Assembly: GCF_002811245.1 (NCBI RefSeq)
Contig: NZ_NIVQ01000005.1
Coordinates: forward strand, 62,001 to 126,000
Source of the DNA: Vibrio salilacus
GTDB taxonomy: Bacteria; Pseudomonadota; Gammaproteobacteria; Enterobacterales; Vibrionaceae
DNA length: 64,000 nt
Direction of reading: 5' to 3'
Each line of letters opens with the position of its first letter. Position 1 is the stretch's first letter. Both the position numbers and the translations under genes were made by a program. The notes under the pieces were generated by a model. The model ran no database searches and was not told the DNA's origin. It worked only from the letters and a program-made list of their open reading frames with translations. Shown in pieces: positions 17,165 through 26,305 of this stretch.

Positions 17165-18187
17165 ATGTCCGCCTATATTGCGCCTAGCCAAATCGCTCAA
17201 AGACAACTTGACTATTTTGCTGGCAAACATGTTCTGGTTGCTGGTGAAGCTGAAGACTTATTCCCTGTTGAGTTATCTCAACACTGTCTTTCTGTGACTG
17301 TTTTCACTACCCATTATGGCTATCACCGCCAGCTGCAAGCCTACTCTCAAGTTAACAGTGTTTTTGGCGCTGAATTTGACCGTCCAACTCAGGCTGATAT
17401 GGTGCTGCTCTATTGGCCTAAAGCCAAAGCCGAGGCGGAATACCTTCTGGCGATGCTGATGGCAAAACTCGGCAGTGAGACAGAAATTGTCATCGTCGGT
17501 GAAAACCGCTCAGGGATAAAAAGCGCAGAGAAGATGTTTGCACCATACGGTTCAATCAAGAAATATGATTCTGCGCGGCGCTGTTCTTTCTATTGGGGCA
17601 TCTGCCAACACGCACCTGACAGCTTTCATATTGATCAGTGGTACAAAAGCTATACCGTCCGCTATCGAGAATGCGAATTAACCATTAAAAGTCTGCCAGG
17701 CGTGTTTAGCCATGGCGAATTCGATATTGGCAGCCAATTATTGCTCGATACCCTACCACCACTATCAGGGACTGTACTTGATTTCGGCTGCGGTGCTGGC
17801 GTGATTGGCTCTGTGATGGCCTCACTCAACCCTGACATCAAACTGGAAATGTGTGACATTAGCGCCCTTGCGGTCGCGTCTAGCCGTGCCACTTTGGCGG
17901 CCAACGGTCTCAGCGGCAAGGTGTTTGCTTCTGATGTCTACTCAGATACAGGTGAGCAGTATGACTATATCATCAGTAATCCGCCTTTTCATTCAGGCCT
18001 AGAGACAAGCTATAGCGCCACTGAGACGCTATTAGCCCAAGGACCAAAGCATCAATCAGCACGTGGCGAGTTGTTTATTGTTGCCAATAGTTTTCTGAAA
18101 TACCCACCAATCATTGAGCAAGCGTACAATAATTGTGAGACGTTAAATAAGACCAATAAATTCGTCATCTACCACGCGAAAAAGTAA
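17165..18187 (+). CDS. rsmC: 16S rRNA (guanine1207-N2)-methyltransferase RsmC
   Basis: SAM-dependent methyltransferase for G1207 of 16S rRNA. The 340-residue product has the duplicated layout: a degenerate N-terminal methyltransferase domain (residues 1-160, with [16 protein letters not shown] and the conserved [11 protein letters not shown]) and an active C-terminal domain with [12 protein letters not shown] for SAM binding and the base-flipping catalytic motif NPPF in ISNPPFHSG. The start at 17165 (MSAYIAPSQ) aligns with E. coli RsmC; an in-frame ATG at 17126 adds 13 residues. Confidence 0.95.
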   Translation: MSAYIAPSQIAQRQLDYFAGKHVLVAGEAEDLFPVELSQHCLSVTVFTTHYGYHRQLQAYSQVNSVFGAEFDRPTQADMVLLYWPKAKAEAEYLLAMLMAKLGSETEIVIVGENRSGIKSAEKMFAPYGSIKKYDSARRCSFYWGICQHAPDSFHIDQWYKSYTVRYRECELTIKSLPGVFSHGEFDIGSQLLLDTLPPLSGTVLDFGCGAGVIGSVMASLNPDIKLEMCDISALAVASSRATLAANGLSGKVFASDVYSDTGEQYDYIISNPPFHSGLETSYSATETLLAQGPKHQSARGELFIVANSFLKYPPIIEQAYNNCETLNKTNKFVIYHAKK

Positions 18188-18193
18188 CTTTTC

Positions 18194-18222
18194 ACGCCTA
18201 ATTTTGGCCTAAGATTAGGCGT
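18194..18222 (+). terminator. Hairpin after rsmC
   Basis: ACGCCTAAT and ATTAGGCGT form a 9-bp stem; an alternative compact stem GCCTAA-GA-TTAGGC overlaps it. No T-tract follows, so it may be a processing or Rho-dependent 3' end rather than an intrinsic terminator. Confidence 0.4.
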
Positions 18223-18396
18223 TACCCCACCCCTCAAGTTGAAAACTGCGCCTCTCTGCACGCTTTGCTTGCAACTTACTTGTCAAAGTAAAAAAACTCG
18301 TTAGTTTTGTCATATTAAAAATAACGTTTTTATCTTGCTTGCTAGTACTCACGACGTTCTGGTAAGCCGCATTCGCACGGAAAGTCTAGAGAAATC

Positions 18397-21300
18397 ATGT
18401 TTAAGTTGTATCGAAAGCAGAAATTTAAGCGTCTGCAAAGTACGTTAATGTGGGCGTTTTTGGTCTTGAGTATTACCCCACTTACCATCATTGCGATCTT
18501 TTTCTTGCAGTCCCATACCAAGGATCTTCAAGAGCAGAGCACCTCGCACCTAGTGTCAGTGCGCGACAGCAAGCAGCAGCAGGTGATTGATTACTTATAT
18601 GCCAAAGAATCTGAGGTGATGGGCTTCGTCCGCTCTGAACTTGCTTATGCTAGTGGTGGCCGTTTCTATGGCTTGGTCAATGCGTTTAGTAATTTAGGCT
18701 TAGATATTGAACAAGCGCGTAAAAACGCTCAGCAGCGCTACATCCAAGGCTCAGGGGACCAAATTAAAACCTCGATACTGCCACAATCGAGCGTATTTAA
18801 TGGTACAGAACGCTACCGTTTGCTCCACAAACGCTACCATTGGGCCTATCTAGAACTGCTCAAACGCTCTGACTTTGATGATGTCTTACTAATCGATCGC
18901 GATGGTAACGTAACTTACTCCATCTACAAGCATGACAATTTTGCCACCAATCTACTTACTGGCCGTTATAAAGATAACAACCTTGGTCAAACCTTTGCCA
19001 AACTGCGCAATCTTGTTAATGAAAAGCGTAAGACCAACGAAGATTTCACGCCAGTGATCATCTCTGACTTTTCAGCCGAAGACGGTAAATCGGTCGCTTG
19101 GCTTGGCGCCCCAATCATTCAACAAGGTTATCTGCACAGTTTTGCCATGTTCCGCTTACCAAACAACGGCATTACCAAACTCATCGCCGATGATCCGAAT
19201 AACCCCAAACGCACTTTATTGGTTGGAAGTGACCATCAATCGCGTTCGCTTGCTTATCAGCAGCAAGATATTGATAAGAGTAAAGCCGTCATTGATTTAG
19301 CGCTATCAGGCCAGACCAATGTGGGGACCTATTCGAATACTGACAATGAGTCTATCATTGCGGCCTATAGCCCTATTTCCGTCAAAGGCATTGACTGGGC
19401 GATCGTCGTCGAAGTGCCAGAGAAAGTTGCCTTTGCTCGTGTGCACCAACTTGAAACCGTGTTTGTTTTTGCCATGCTTATTGCTATTTTGCTGGTTGTG
19501 ATGGCATCACACTACTTATCTAACTTTATTACTTCTCCTTTGCTTAAATTAACCTGGGCTGCAGAGAAAGTCTCGGCGGGCGATCTTGATGCCGATATGA
19601 TCAACACCCAGCGTAAAGATGAGATTGGCCGCCTAGCGGTCAGCTTTGAACGTATGCAGCGCTCTATCCGAGAAAAAATCCTGCTCATCAAACAACAAAA
19701 CAAAGAGCTAGAAAGTAACATTACGTTGATTCAAAAGCAGAATGACGAGCTGCAACTGGCCAATAAACTCAAAGATGAATTCCTTGCGACCACCTCGCAC
19801 GAGTTACGTACGCCACTGCACGGCATGGTGGGAATTGCTGAAGCGTTGGCCTCTGGCGCCAATGGGCCAATAACAGCCGAGCACAAATATCAACTCGACA
19901 TTATTATTAACAGTGGCCAGCGTTTGGCGACCTTAGTTGACGACTTACTTGATTATCACAAAATGCGCTATGGCAATTTAGACATAGAAACCTGCGCCGT
20001 TGATCTAGCCGGATCGACCCGCTTGGTTTTGGAGCTATCGTCACACCTACTGGGTAATAAGCCCATTCGAATTATCAATCAAGTACCAAAAGATCCAGTT
20101 TGGGTCAGCGCGGATCCGCAGCGTCTTGAGCAAGTACTGTATAACCTGGTTGGTAATGCGATCAAATACACCAGTGAAGGTAAAATTGTCATCTCTGCCG
20201 GTGTGATCGATGATCAAATCCGCGTGCAGGTGGTCGATACTGGCCAAGGGATTCCCGCCGATCAACTTGAGAACATCTTTGAACCCTTAATTCAAGCGGG
20301 CAATGATTCAACCCGTTATCGTCAAGGAGCGGGGTTAGGTCTGTCCATTAGCCGTCAATTGATCGAATTAATGCAAGGCTCATTGTATGTGAGTAGTCAG
20401 CCAATGGTTGGCACCACCTTTAGTTTTACACTACCGTTGGCTACGCAAGAGCAAATCCAAGCAACTCACCACTATGAAGCGCCACACTTTAAAGTACCAG
20501 AAAATAACGACATCGAGTTCGAAGAACCAACTAACTTACCAGAGAACAGTAACGGCCCACTGCTACTGGTGGTTGATGACGAACCCGTTAACCTACGTGT
20601 CCTTGATAGCTTCCTACGCCTTGAAGGGTATCGTGTTCGCACCGCTAAAGATGGTTATGAAGCGCTTGAGGCGATCAATAAGGAAAAACCTGAACTGATG
20701 TTGCTCGATATCATGATGCCTGGCATGAGTGGCTATCAAGTGTGTGAGACGCTACGTCAAACCTATGATCACGCGCAGTTACCGATCATCATGCTTACCG
20801 CGCTAAATCAGACCGATGACCGTGTGCGCGGATTTAGCGTTGGCGCAAATGACTATTTGCCTAAACCATTCAATAAACAAGAACTAGCGGCGCGTATCAT
20901 TGCCCATCTCACGGCGAGCAAAGCCGAGCAACGCCGTATTGAAAATCAGCAGCTACAACACGAACTCAAGCAGCGTGCAATGGTAGAAGCGGGCTTGCTT
21001 GAAACTCAAGGTCGTCTGCTCGAGCAATTAGAGACAGCGCCTGAAGCGATTATTTGTGTTCGCGACGATAACAAGATTCGCTTTGCCAACGAAGCCGCCT
21101 CGAAACTGTTCAAACGTTCTACAGAACAACTCAAACGCTCAACCGCTGATGAGATCATCGCTCCTAAGTACCTCAATGTTGAACAAGAACACTATTGTGG
21201 CCAAATCGATATCTATGTTGAAGATGTCAGACAGCACCTCTCGGCAGATATTCTCAAATTACCCCCGGGCTCTGGATTACGTTCAATGTATATCTTTAAT

Positions 21301-21780
21301 GTCGGCGGCAGCATTAATATGAACCGCATCAACAACCTCGAAACCGCAATCGAAGCGCTATCCAGCTTTGCATTTGAAGGCGACCGAGCGAAGCTACAGG
21401 AATTGAAAGAGCTCGGCGGTGAGTTTACCCGTTTGGCTGATCGTGTCGCGGGTGACAACAAATCCAAGCAAGAAGTGATGCGTGAGGTACTGGTTGATGC
21501 GATGACCAGCGCTTTGGATTACTGGGAGTCGGTGACAGGACAAACCAAATTTACCTTTGCTGAGCAAAGTGGTCTGTGGCGCGTTTATCTTGATCGCAGT
21601 ACCTTGCAAACAAGAACGCTCGACAAATACCTTCGACCAGAGACGCTACCAAAAACCCCACGCTGGCGAACGGTGCTTAGCTCACTCGATTACATTCTTG
21701 AGCATTGCAATGAGCAGAGCCCTGAGCGCGCCCACATCGAGGCGCTAAAAGATAAATTACAACACTTACTGACGAACTAA
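18397..21780 (+). CDS. chiS: Chitin-responsive hybrid sensor kinase and DNA-binding regulator ChiS
   Basis: Inner membrane master regulator of chitin utilisation; in V. cholerae it is held off by the periplasmic chitin-oligosaccharide binding protein and directly activates the chb operon. The 1127-residue product has TM1 near residues 19-38, a periplasmic sensor domain, TM2 near 351-373, HAMP (SPLLKLTWAAEKVSAGDLDAD), coiled coil, HisKA with H468 in TTSHELRTPLHGMVG, HATPase (NLVGNAIKYTSEGK, DTGQGIP, GAGLGLSISRQL), a receiver domain with D771 in LLLDIMMPGMSGY, a PAS-like segment near 865-930, and a C-terminal region of about 190 residues without a recognisable HTH. V. cholerae ChiS has H469/D772 and 1129 residues, almost the same. 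The C-terminal region is where the reported DNA-binding activity resides. No response regulator gene is adjacent. The next operon is its target. Confidence 0.96.
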   Translation: MFKLYRKQKFKRLQSTLMWAFLVLSITPLTIIAIFFLQSHTKDLQEQSTSHLVSVRDSKQQQVIDYLYAKESEVMGFVRSELAYASGGRFYGLVNAFSNLGLDIEQARKNAQQRYIQGSGDQIKTSILPQSSVFNGTERYRLLHKRYHWAYLELLKRSDFDDVLLIDRDGNVTYSIYKHDNFATNLLTGRYKDNNLGQTFAKLRNLVNEKRKTNEDFTPVIISDFSAEDGKSVAWLGAPIIQQGYLHSFAMFRLPNNGITKLIADDPNNPKRTLLVGSDHQSRSLAYQQQDIDKSKAVIDLALSGQTNVGTYSNTDNESIIAAYSPISVKGIDWAIVVEVPEKVAFARVHQLETVFVFAMLIAILLVVMASHYLSNFITSPLLKLTWAAEKVSAGDLDADMINTQRKDEIGRLAVSFERMQRSIREKILLIKQQNKELESNITLIQKQNDELQLANKLKDEFLATTSHELRTPLHGMVGIAEALASGANGPITAEHKYQLDIIINSGQRLATLVDDLLDYHKMRYGNLDIETCAVDLAGSTRLVLELSSHLLGNKPIRIINQVPKDPVWVSADPQRLEQVLYNLVGNAIKYTSEGKIVISAGVIDDQIRVQVVDTGQGIPADQLENIFEPLIQAGNDSTRYRQGAGLGLSISRQLIELMQGSLYVSSQPMVGTTFSFTLPLATQEQIQATHHYEAPHFKVPENNDIEFEEPTNLPENSNGPLLLVVDDEPVNLRVLDSFLRLEGYRVRTAKDGYEALEAINKEKPELMLLDIMMPGMSGYQVCETLRQTYDHAQLPIIMLTALNQTDDRVRGFSVGANDYLPKPFNKQELAARIIAHLTASKAEQRRIENQQLQHELKQRAMVEAGLLETQGRLLEQLETAPEAIICVRDDNKIRFANEAASKLFKRSTEQLKRSTADEIIAPKYLNVEQEHYCGQIDIYVEDVRQHLSADILKLPPGSGLRSMYIFNVGGSINMNRINNLETAIEALSSFAFEGDRAKLQELKELGGEFTRLADRVAGDNKSKQEVMREVLVDAMTSALDYWESVTGQTKFTFAEQSGLWRVYLDRSTLQTRTLDKYLRPETLPKTPRWRTVLSSLDYILEHCNEQSPERAHIEALKDKLQHLLTN

Positions 21781-21802
21781 GTCCGAACGAGTCAACACGA
21801 TG

Positions 21803-21826
21803 AAGCCCGCTTATGCGGGCTTTTTT
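21803..21826 (+). terminator. Rho-independent terminator of chiS
   Basis: AAGCCCGC-TTAT-GCGGGCTT followed by six T's, 22 bp after the stop. Confidence 0.93.
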
Positions 21827-21901
21827 ATCCCATCGCTAAGCGTAACTTCACTGACGAAAGAGTTAATACGCTACGTAAAACAACCTATATTCCTACAGGA
21901 T

Positions 21902-21948
21902 AACCACCGCTTAAATTACGCCCATTTAAGCTTTGCCAGTGGTTTTTT
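21902..21948 (+). other. Two-tier hairpin with T-tract in the chb control region (terminator-like or small RNA end)
   Basis: A perfect inner stem GCTTAAAT-N7-ATTTAAGC is enclosed by AACCAC and GTGGTT, and the outer arm runs straight into six T's. It lies about 75 bp past the chiS terminator, which already suffices, so it could end a short separate transcript. Confidence 0.4.
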
Positions 21949-22044
21949 GATGCTAAAACGGGCACAAAGAACTCAGATTGCGATACCAATCACAACAAGA
22001 CGGCAGTTTTTATTTAACCACGAGAATTAATCGTCAAGACCACA

Positions 22045-22060
22045 CGTGACTTAGATCTCA
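22045..22060 (+). promoter_or_regulatory. CRP-like site upstream of the chb operon
   Basis: CGTGA-CTTAGA-TCTCA matches TGTGA-N6-TCACA at 8 of 10 positions. CRP control of chitin genes is known in Vibrio; this particular site is a guess from sequence. Confidence 0.3.
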
Positions 22061-22110
22061 CTCAAAGACTAACGCCAAAAACAACAGTCAAATAAAGATC
22101 CAAGGAGTAA

Positions 22111-22122
22111 GTAAGCGCTCAC
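22111..22122 (+). promoter_or_regulatory. SlmA-type binding site upstream of the chb operon
   Basis: GTAAGCGCTCAC differs from a perfect palindrome GTGAGCGCTCAC at one base and fits the SlmA (nucleoid occlusion) consensus GTGAG-N2-CTCAC. SlmA has been reported to bind and help ChiS activate the V. cholerae chb promoter, so the placement 320 bp before the first gene is meaningful. Confidence 0.6.
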
Positions 22123-22371
22123 ACCAACAAACTTCAAAAAGCATTGTGCGACCGAGTTCAAAGCCAGTTTTTGGTGCAAAAATTAAACACAATGACGTTT
22201 TTTAACAGTATTGACGTGGAATGGCGCAGTTTTTACGTTTTTGACGGGAATAGCGATTGCGTATTTTAACATTAAGGTGTTTTCTTACCTTGCCTAAGGA
22301 CTACAGGCCACTCTAGAAATTAAATCCCCTCCGATTTAATTTTAACGATAGAGGTAGACCTTAGTGAGTGT

Positions 22372-22385
22372 TTATCAATTGATAA
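22372..22385. promoter_or_regulatory. 14-bp perfect palindrome before the chb operon start
   Basis: TTATCAATTGATAA, 45 bp upstream of the first start codon, probably inside the 5' leader. It may be an operator or form an RNA hairpin. No named regulator is assigned. Confidence 0.35.
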
Positions 22386-22430
22386 CATTCCATCCATTAG
22401 TGAAATGAAAGCAAATAGTAAGGAACAGCT

Positions 22431-24113
22431 ATGCTTGCCAACATAAAAAAAACAGCACTAGCAACAGCAATTATTGCTACAGCAACAACAGGCTTTGCCT
22501 CTGTTGCAACAGCAGCTGAGCGCAGTGAATTAACTGTACACCCTAAAGAATTTACGACTTTTGTACGTAACTTTAACCCGTTCTTGGGTGCAACTAACCT
22601 GCACACAACAACAGACTTTATGTATGAGCCTCTTGTCGTGTTTAACGAAATGCACGGTAACACTCCAGTATTCCGTTTAGCAGAAAACTACAAAATGTCT
22701 GACGACCTAATGAGTGTTACTTTCGACATTCGTAAAGGCGTAAAATGGTCAGACGGTGAAACATTTGATGCAAACGACGTGGTATTCTCATTCAACTTAG
22801 TTAAAGAGAAGCCTGAACTGGACCAAAGTGGTATTAATTCTTGGGTAACCAGTGTTGAGAAACTCAATGATTACCAAGTTAAATTCCGCCTAACAGAAGC
22901 GAACTCAAACGTTCCTTACGAAATTGCAAAAGTACCCGTTGTACCTCAGCACGTATGGAAAGATATCAAAGATCCGGCCTCATTCACTAACGAAAACCCT
23001 GTAGGTTCTGGGCCTTTCACTGAGATCGATACGTTCACAGCGCAACTTTACATCCAGTGTGCCAACCCAAATTACTGGGATGCAGACAACCTAGATATTG
23101 ACTGTTTACGTGTGCCACAAATCGCTAACAACGACCAGTTCTTGGGTAAAGTGGTTAACGGTGAAATGGACTGGACTTCTTCATTCATTCCAGACATCGA
23201 TCGTACTTACGCAGCATCAAGTCCAAACCACCAGTACTGGTACCCGCCATCAGGCACTCAAGCGTTCGTCGTGAACTTCAAAAACCCAGACGCAGCGAAG
23301 AATGAAGCACTGAATAACGTCGATTTCCGTCGTGCATTCTCTATGGCGCTTGACCGTCAAACGATCATTGATATCGCTTTCTACGGCGGCGGTACAGTCA
23401 ATGATTTCGCTTCTGGTCTTGGTTACGCATTTGAAGCTTGGTCTGACGAAAAGACCCACGGTAAGTACAAAGGTTACAACACGTACAATGAAGAGGGTGC
23501 GAAAGCGCTGCTTAAAAAGGCCGGCTTTAAAGATGTCAACAACGATGGTTTCGTTGACACTCCATCAGGTAAATCATTTGAGCTGCTGATTCAATCACCA
23601 AACGGTTGGACTGATTTCAATAATACAGTACAACTTGCGGTTGAACAGCTTGCTGAAGTCGGGATCAAAGCGAAAGCTCGTACTCCTGATTTCTCTGTCT
23701 ACAACCAAGCGATGCTAGAAGGAACGTATGACGTAGCGTACACCAACTACTTCCATGGTGCCGATCCGCATACCTACTGGAACAGTGCATACAACTCTGC
23801 ATTACAAGCGGGTGATGGTATGCCTCGTTTCGCGATGCACTTCTACAAGAACGACAAGCTAGATGGTCTTCTTAACAGCTTCTATAAAACCGCTGATAAG
23901 AATGAGCAGCTAGAAATCGCTCACGGCATCCAGCAAATCATTGCGGCTGACCAAGTAACGATTCCTGTGATGTCTGGTGCTTACATGTACCAATACAACA
24001 CAACTCGCTTCACGGGTTGGTGGAACGAAGAGAATCCACAAGGTCGTCCAAATATTTGGGCTGGTATCCCAGAACGTCTACTGCATGTACTGGACCTAAA
24101 ACCAGTTCAATAA
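22431..24113 (+). CDS. cbp: Periplasmic chitin-oligosaccharide binding protein (CBP)
   Basis: Solute-binding protein of the family 5 (oligopeptide/oligosaccharide) type that binds (GlcNAc)n in the periplasm, feeds the ABC transporter encoded next, and represses ChiS when unliganded. The 560-residue product starts with a signal peptide (cleavage about residue 28, SVATA before AERSE). The mature part shows the family signature MSDDLMSVTFDIRKGVKWSDGETFDANDVVFSF and NNVDFRRAFSMALDRQTI. AAGGA precedes the ATG by seven bases. First gene of a ten-gene plus-strand operon and immediately downstream of chiS, as in V. cholerae. A perfect stem-loop follows its stop codon. Confidence 0.95.
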   Translation: MLANIKKTALATAIIATATTGFASVATAAERSELTVHPKEFTTFVRNFNPFLGATNLHTTTDFMYEPLVVFNEMHGNTPVFRLAENYKMSDDLMSVTFDIRKGVKWSDGETFDANDVVFSFNLVKEKPELDQSGINSWVTSVEKLNDYQVKFRLTEANSNVPYEIAKVPVVPQHVWKDIKDPASFTNENPVGSGPFTEIDTFTAQLYIQCANPNYWDADNLDIDCLRVPQIANNDQFLGKVVNGEMDWTSSFIPDIDRTYAASSPNHQYWYPPSGTQAFVVNFKNPDAAKNEALNNVDFRRAFSMALDRQTIIDIAFYGGGTVNDFASGLGYAFEAWSDEKTHGKYKGYNTYNEEGAKALLKKAGFKDVNNDGFVDTPSGKSFELLIQSPNGWTDFNNTVQLAVEQLAEVGIKAKARTPDFSVYNQAMLEGTYDVAYTNYFHGADPHTYWNSAYNSALQAGDGMPRFAMHFYKNDKLDGLLNSFYKTADKNEQLEIAHGIQQIIAADQVTIPVMSGAYMYQYNTTRFTGWWNEENPQGRPNIWAGIPERLLHVLDLKPVQ

Positions 24114-24129
24114 GTCGTTGTTCAATCTT

Positions 24130-24152
24130 GCGGCGCATTTTCTGTGCGCCGC
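24130..24152 (+). other. Intercistronic stem-loop after the binding protein gene
   Basis: GCGGCGCA-N7-TGCGCCGC, a perfect 8-bp GC-rich stem without a T-tract. Such structures after a binding protein gene commonly protect the upstream mRNA and lower permease expression (malE-malF type). Function here is inferred. Confidence 0.7.
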
Positions 24153-24285
24153 TCAATCCCCACTCTTTAGCTTGTTTAAAGTATGACGCCCGTCGTCAGG
24201 GGATTTTTCGCTCCAAATTTGTCGTTTAGCTAGGAGCGACCTGAAACCAGAAACAGGGAAAATCTGGGTAAGTAAGGTGTGAGTT

Positions 24286-25272
24286 ATGGGTTATTTTTTA
24301 AGACGTTTGTCGTTCTATTTTGTCGCGCTGTTAGTTGCTGCGACGTTAAACTTTATTATTCCTCGGGCAATGCCAGGTGATCCAGTCACTATGATGTTTG
24401 CCAACGCATCCGTTCAGGTAACACCAGAACGTATCGCGGCCATGAAAGAACTGCTCGGCTTTGTCGATGGTGGCCTGTTCGTACAGTACATTGCCTACAT
24501 GAAAAACATTCTGAGCTGGGAGTTGGGGACTTCAATCCAATTTTACCCTCTTTCAGTTAATACGCTTCTAGGCGGCGCATTTGGTTGGTCACTCTTCCTT
24601 GCAGGTAGCGCGGTTATCCTCTCTTTTTCTATTGGCTCTACGCTAGGTATCTTTGCCGCTTGGAAACGAGGAAGTAAATACGATGCGTTTGTCACACCTG
24701 GCATGCTGATTGTCCAAGCCGTCCCTCAAGTGGTTATTGCGATGCTAGCATTGTTCATTTTCGCTATCGGCTTGAAGTGGTTCCCAACTGGTTATGCCTA
24801 TACCGCTGGCACCACGCCTGACTGGACAAGCTGGGAGTTCTATAAAGACGTCGGCTATCATGCCGTGCTGCCTCTCTTCTGTGCTTCTATCATTCAAATC
24901 GGCGGCTTCTTGGTCAACATGCGTAACAACATGATCAACTTATTGGCCGAAGACTACATTACGATGGCAAAGGGTAAAGGGTTGAGCGAAAACCGCGTGG
25001 TATTCAACTACGCTGCGCGCAATGCACTCCTGCCAAGTGTCACCGCTCTGTCGATGTCACTTGGTATGGCCATCGGTGGTCAGTTGATCATTGAAATTAT
25101 CTTTAACTACCCAGGACTTGGCACTGTGTTATTGAATGCGATTCACGCACGTGATTACCAAGTTCTTCAGGGCCAGTTGATCATCATGACGCTATTTATG
25201 CTGTCGTTTAACTTAATCGCCGACATGCTTTACGTTGTGCTTGATCCTCGCTTGCGTAAGGGAGGGAAATAA
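24286..25272 (+). CDS. Chitin-oligosaccharide ABC transporter permease 1 (DppB type)
   Basis: Inner membrane permease for (GlcNAc)2 and related sugars. The 328-residue product has six predicted membrane segments, beginning with FYFVALLVAATLNFIIP, and the binding-protein-dependent transport signature (EAA loop) EDYITMAKGKGLSENRVVFNYAARNALLP. It ends with the LYVVLDPRLRKGGK tail usual for DppB-like proteins. The next permease starts 2 bp after its stop. The 172-bp gap to the binding protein gene holds a stem-loop but no terminator. Confidence 0.92.
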   Translation: MGYFLRRLSFYFVALLVAATLNFIIPRAMPGDPVTMMFANASVQVTPERIAAMKELLGFVDGGLFVQYIAYMKNILSWELGTSIQFYPLSVNTLLGGAFGWSLFLAGSAVILSFSIGSTLGIFAAWKRGSKYDAFVTPGMLIVQAVPQVVIAMLALFIFAIGLKWFPTGYAYTAGTTPDWTSWEFYKDVGYHAVLPLFCASIIQIGGFLVNMRNNMINLLAEDYITMAKGKGLSENRVVFNYAARNALLPSVTALSMSLGMAIGGQLIIEIIFNYPGLGTVLLNAIHARDYQVLQGQLIIMTLFMLSFNLIADMLYVVLDPRLRKGGK

Positions 25273-25274
25273 TT

Positions 25275-26303
25275 ATGAAATCTCTATTTAAACTCATCTT
25301 AGGTAATGCCTACGCTCGTGTTGGCTTAGCCATTGTCTCGCTATTTATTTTCATGGCAATTGCGGCTCCGTTGATTACTAAACACGCTCCAGACAAGCGC
25401 ACCGGTAATCCTCATGAATACCCTGCGACCGTCGTAAAAGCCGCGCAAGCGAATCCAACCGGTTGGGTCGCAGAGAACTTAGCGACTGACCGCCGCACAA
25501 TGATCATGTCGAAAAAGGCCGATCATACATTAGGTACCAGTCGCATGGGCCGCGATATATGGTCTCAACTAGTTTACGGCGCACGCATCTCTCTTGGTGT
25601 CGGCTTCGGTGCGGGTTTGACAGTGTGCTTCTTGGCCACCGTTATCGGAATCTCTGCGGGTTATTTTGGTGGACGGGTTGATGACATATTAACTGCCGCG
25701 ATGAACATCATGTTAGTTATTCCGCAATACCCACTACTGTTTGTTTTAGCAGCCTTTATCGGTGAGGCAGGGCCTCTAACCATTGCCATTATTATCGGCT
25801 GTACCTCCTGGGCGTGGGGAGCAAGGGTTATCCGCTCACAGACTCTTGCCTTACGTGAAAAAGAGTTTGTTAAAGCGGCGGAAGTACTGGGGGAGTCTTC
25901 ATTCCGAATCATCTTCGTTGAGATTTTACCTAACTTAATTCCTATCGTTGGCGCGAGCTTTATCGGCTCGGTGATGTATGCCATTGGTATGGAGTCGATA
26001 ATTTCATTCCTCGGCCTTGGCGACCCAAGCACCATCAGTTGGGGCATCATGCTGTACAACGTTCAAACCTCTTCAGCAATGCTGATTGGCGCCTGGTGGG
26101 AAGTACTTGCTCCTTGTGTCGCATTAACCATTCTTGTTACTGGCCTTGCTCTGCTTAACTTTGCCGTTGACGAAATCGCCAATCCTCAGCTTCGCTCTCA
26201 TAAGGGTATGAAGCGTTGGAAAAAACTGGCTCAACAAGACAAACAACAGCGCAAACCAGATCAACTAGCACCACAAAATGCACTTTGGAGCGGAGATAAA
26301 TAA
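25275..26303 (+). CDS. Chitin-oligosaccharide ABC transporter permease 2 (DppC type)
   Basis: Second permease subunit. The 342-residue product has TM1 at residues 16-33 (VGLAIVSLFIFMAIAAPLI), the DppC-type TLGTSRMGRDIWSQLVYGARISL motif ahead of the membrane core, and the EAA loop LREKEFVKAAEVLGESSFRIIFVEILPN. A polar C-terminal tail of about 30 residues (KKLAQQDKQQRKPDQ) is longer than usual. GGGAGG is the ribosome binding site, and the gene is tightly packed between its neighbours (2 bp on each side). Confidence 0.92.
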   Translation: MKSLFKLILGNAYARVGLAIVSLFIFMAIAAPLITKHAPDKRTGNPHEYPATVVKAAQANPTGWVAENLATDRRTMIMSKKADHTLGTSRMGRDIWSQLVYGARISLGVGFGAGLTVCFLATVIGISAGYFGGRVDDILTAAMNIMLVIPQYPLLFVLAAFIGEAGPLTIAIIIGCTSWAWGARVIRSQTLALREKEFVKAAEVLGESSFRIIFVEILPNLIPIVGASFIGSVMYAIGMESIISFLGLGDPSTISWGIMLYNVQTSSAMLIGAWWEVLAPCVALTILVTGLALLNFAVDEIANPQLRSHKGMKRWKKLAQQDKQQRKPDQLAPQNALWSGDK

Positions 26304-26305
26304 TT

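Larger units (their letters stand above)
21781..22430 (+). promoter_or_regulatory. 650-bp control region of the chitin-oligosaccharide (chb) operon
   Basis: No gene seen beyond the chiS terminator. It must hold the chb promoter. Separate entries give a terminator-like hairpin (21902-21948), a CRP-like site, an SlmA-like site and a palindrome near the start codon. Two TTGACG boxes exactly 30 bp apart (22211 and 22241) are -35 candidates; the second is followed after 15 bases by TATTTT. The word CAGTTTTT occurs at 22165 and 22227, and ACGTTTTT at 22195 and 22235, close to these boxes; they could be ChiS contact sites, which is inference. Confidence 0.7.
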
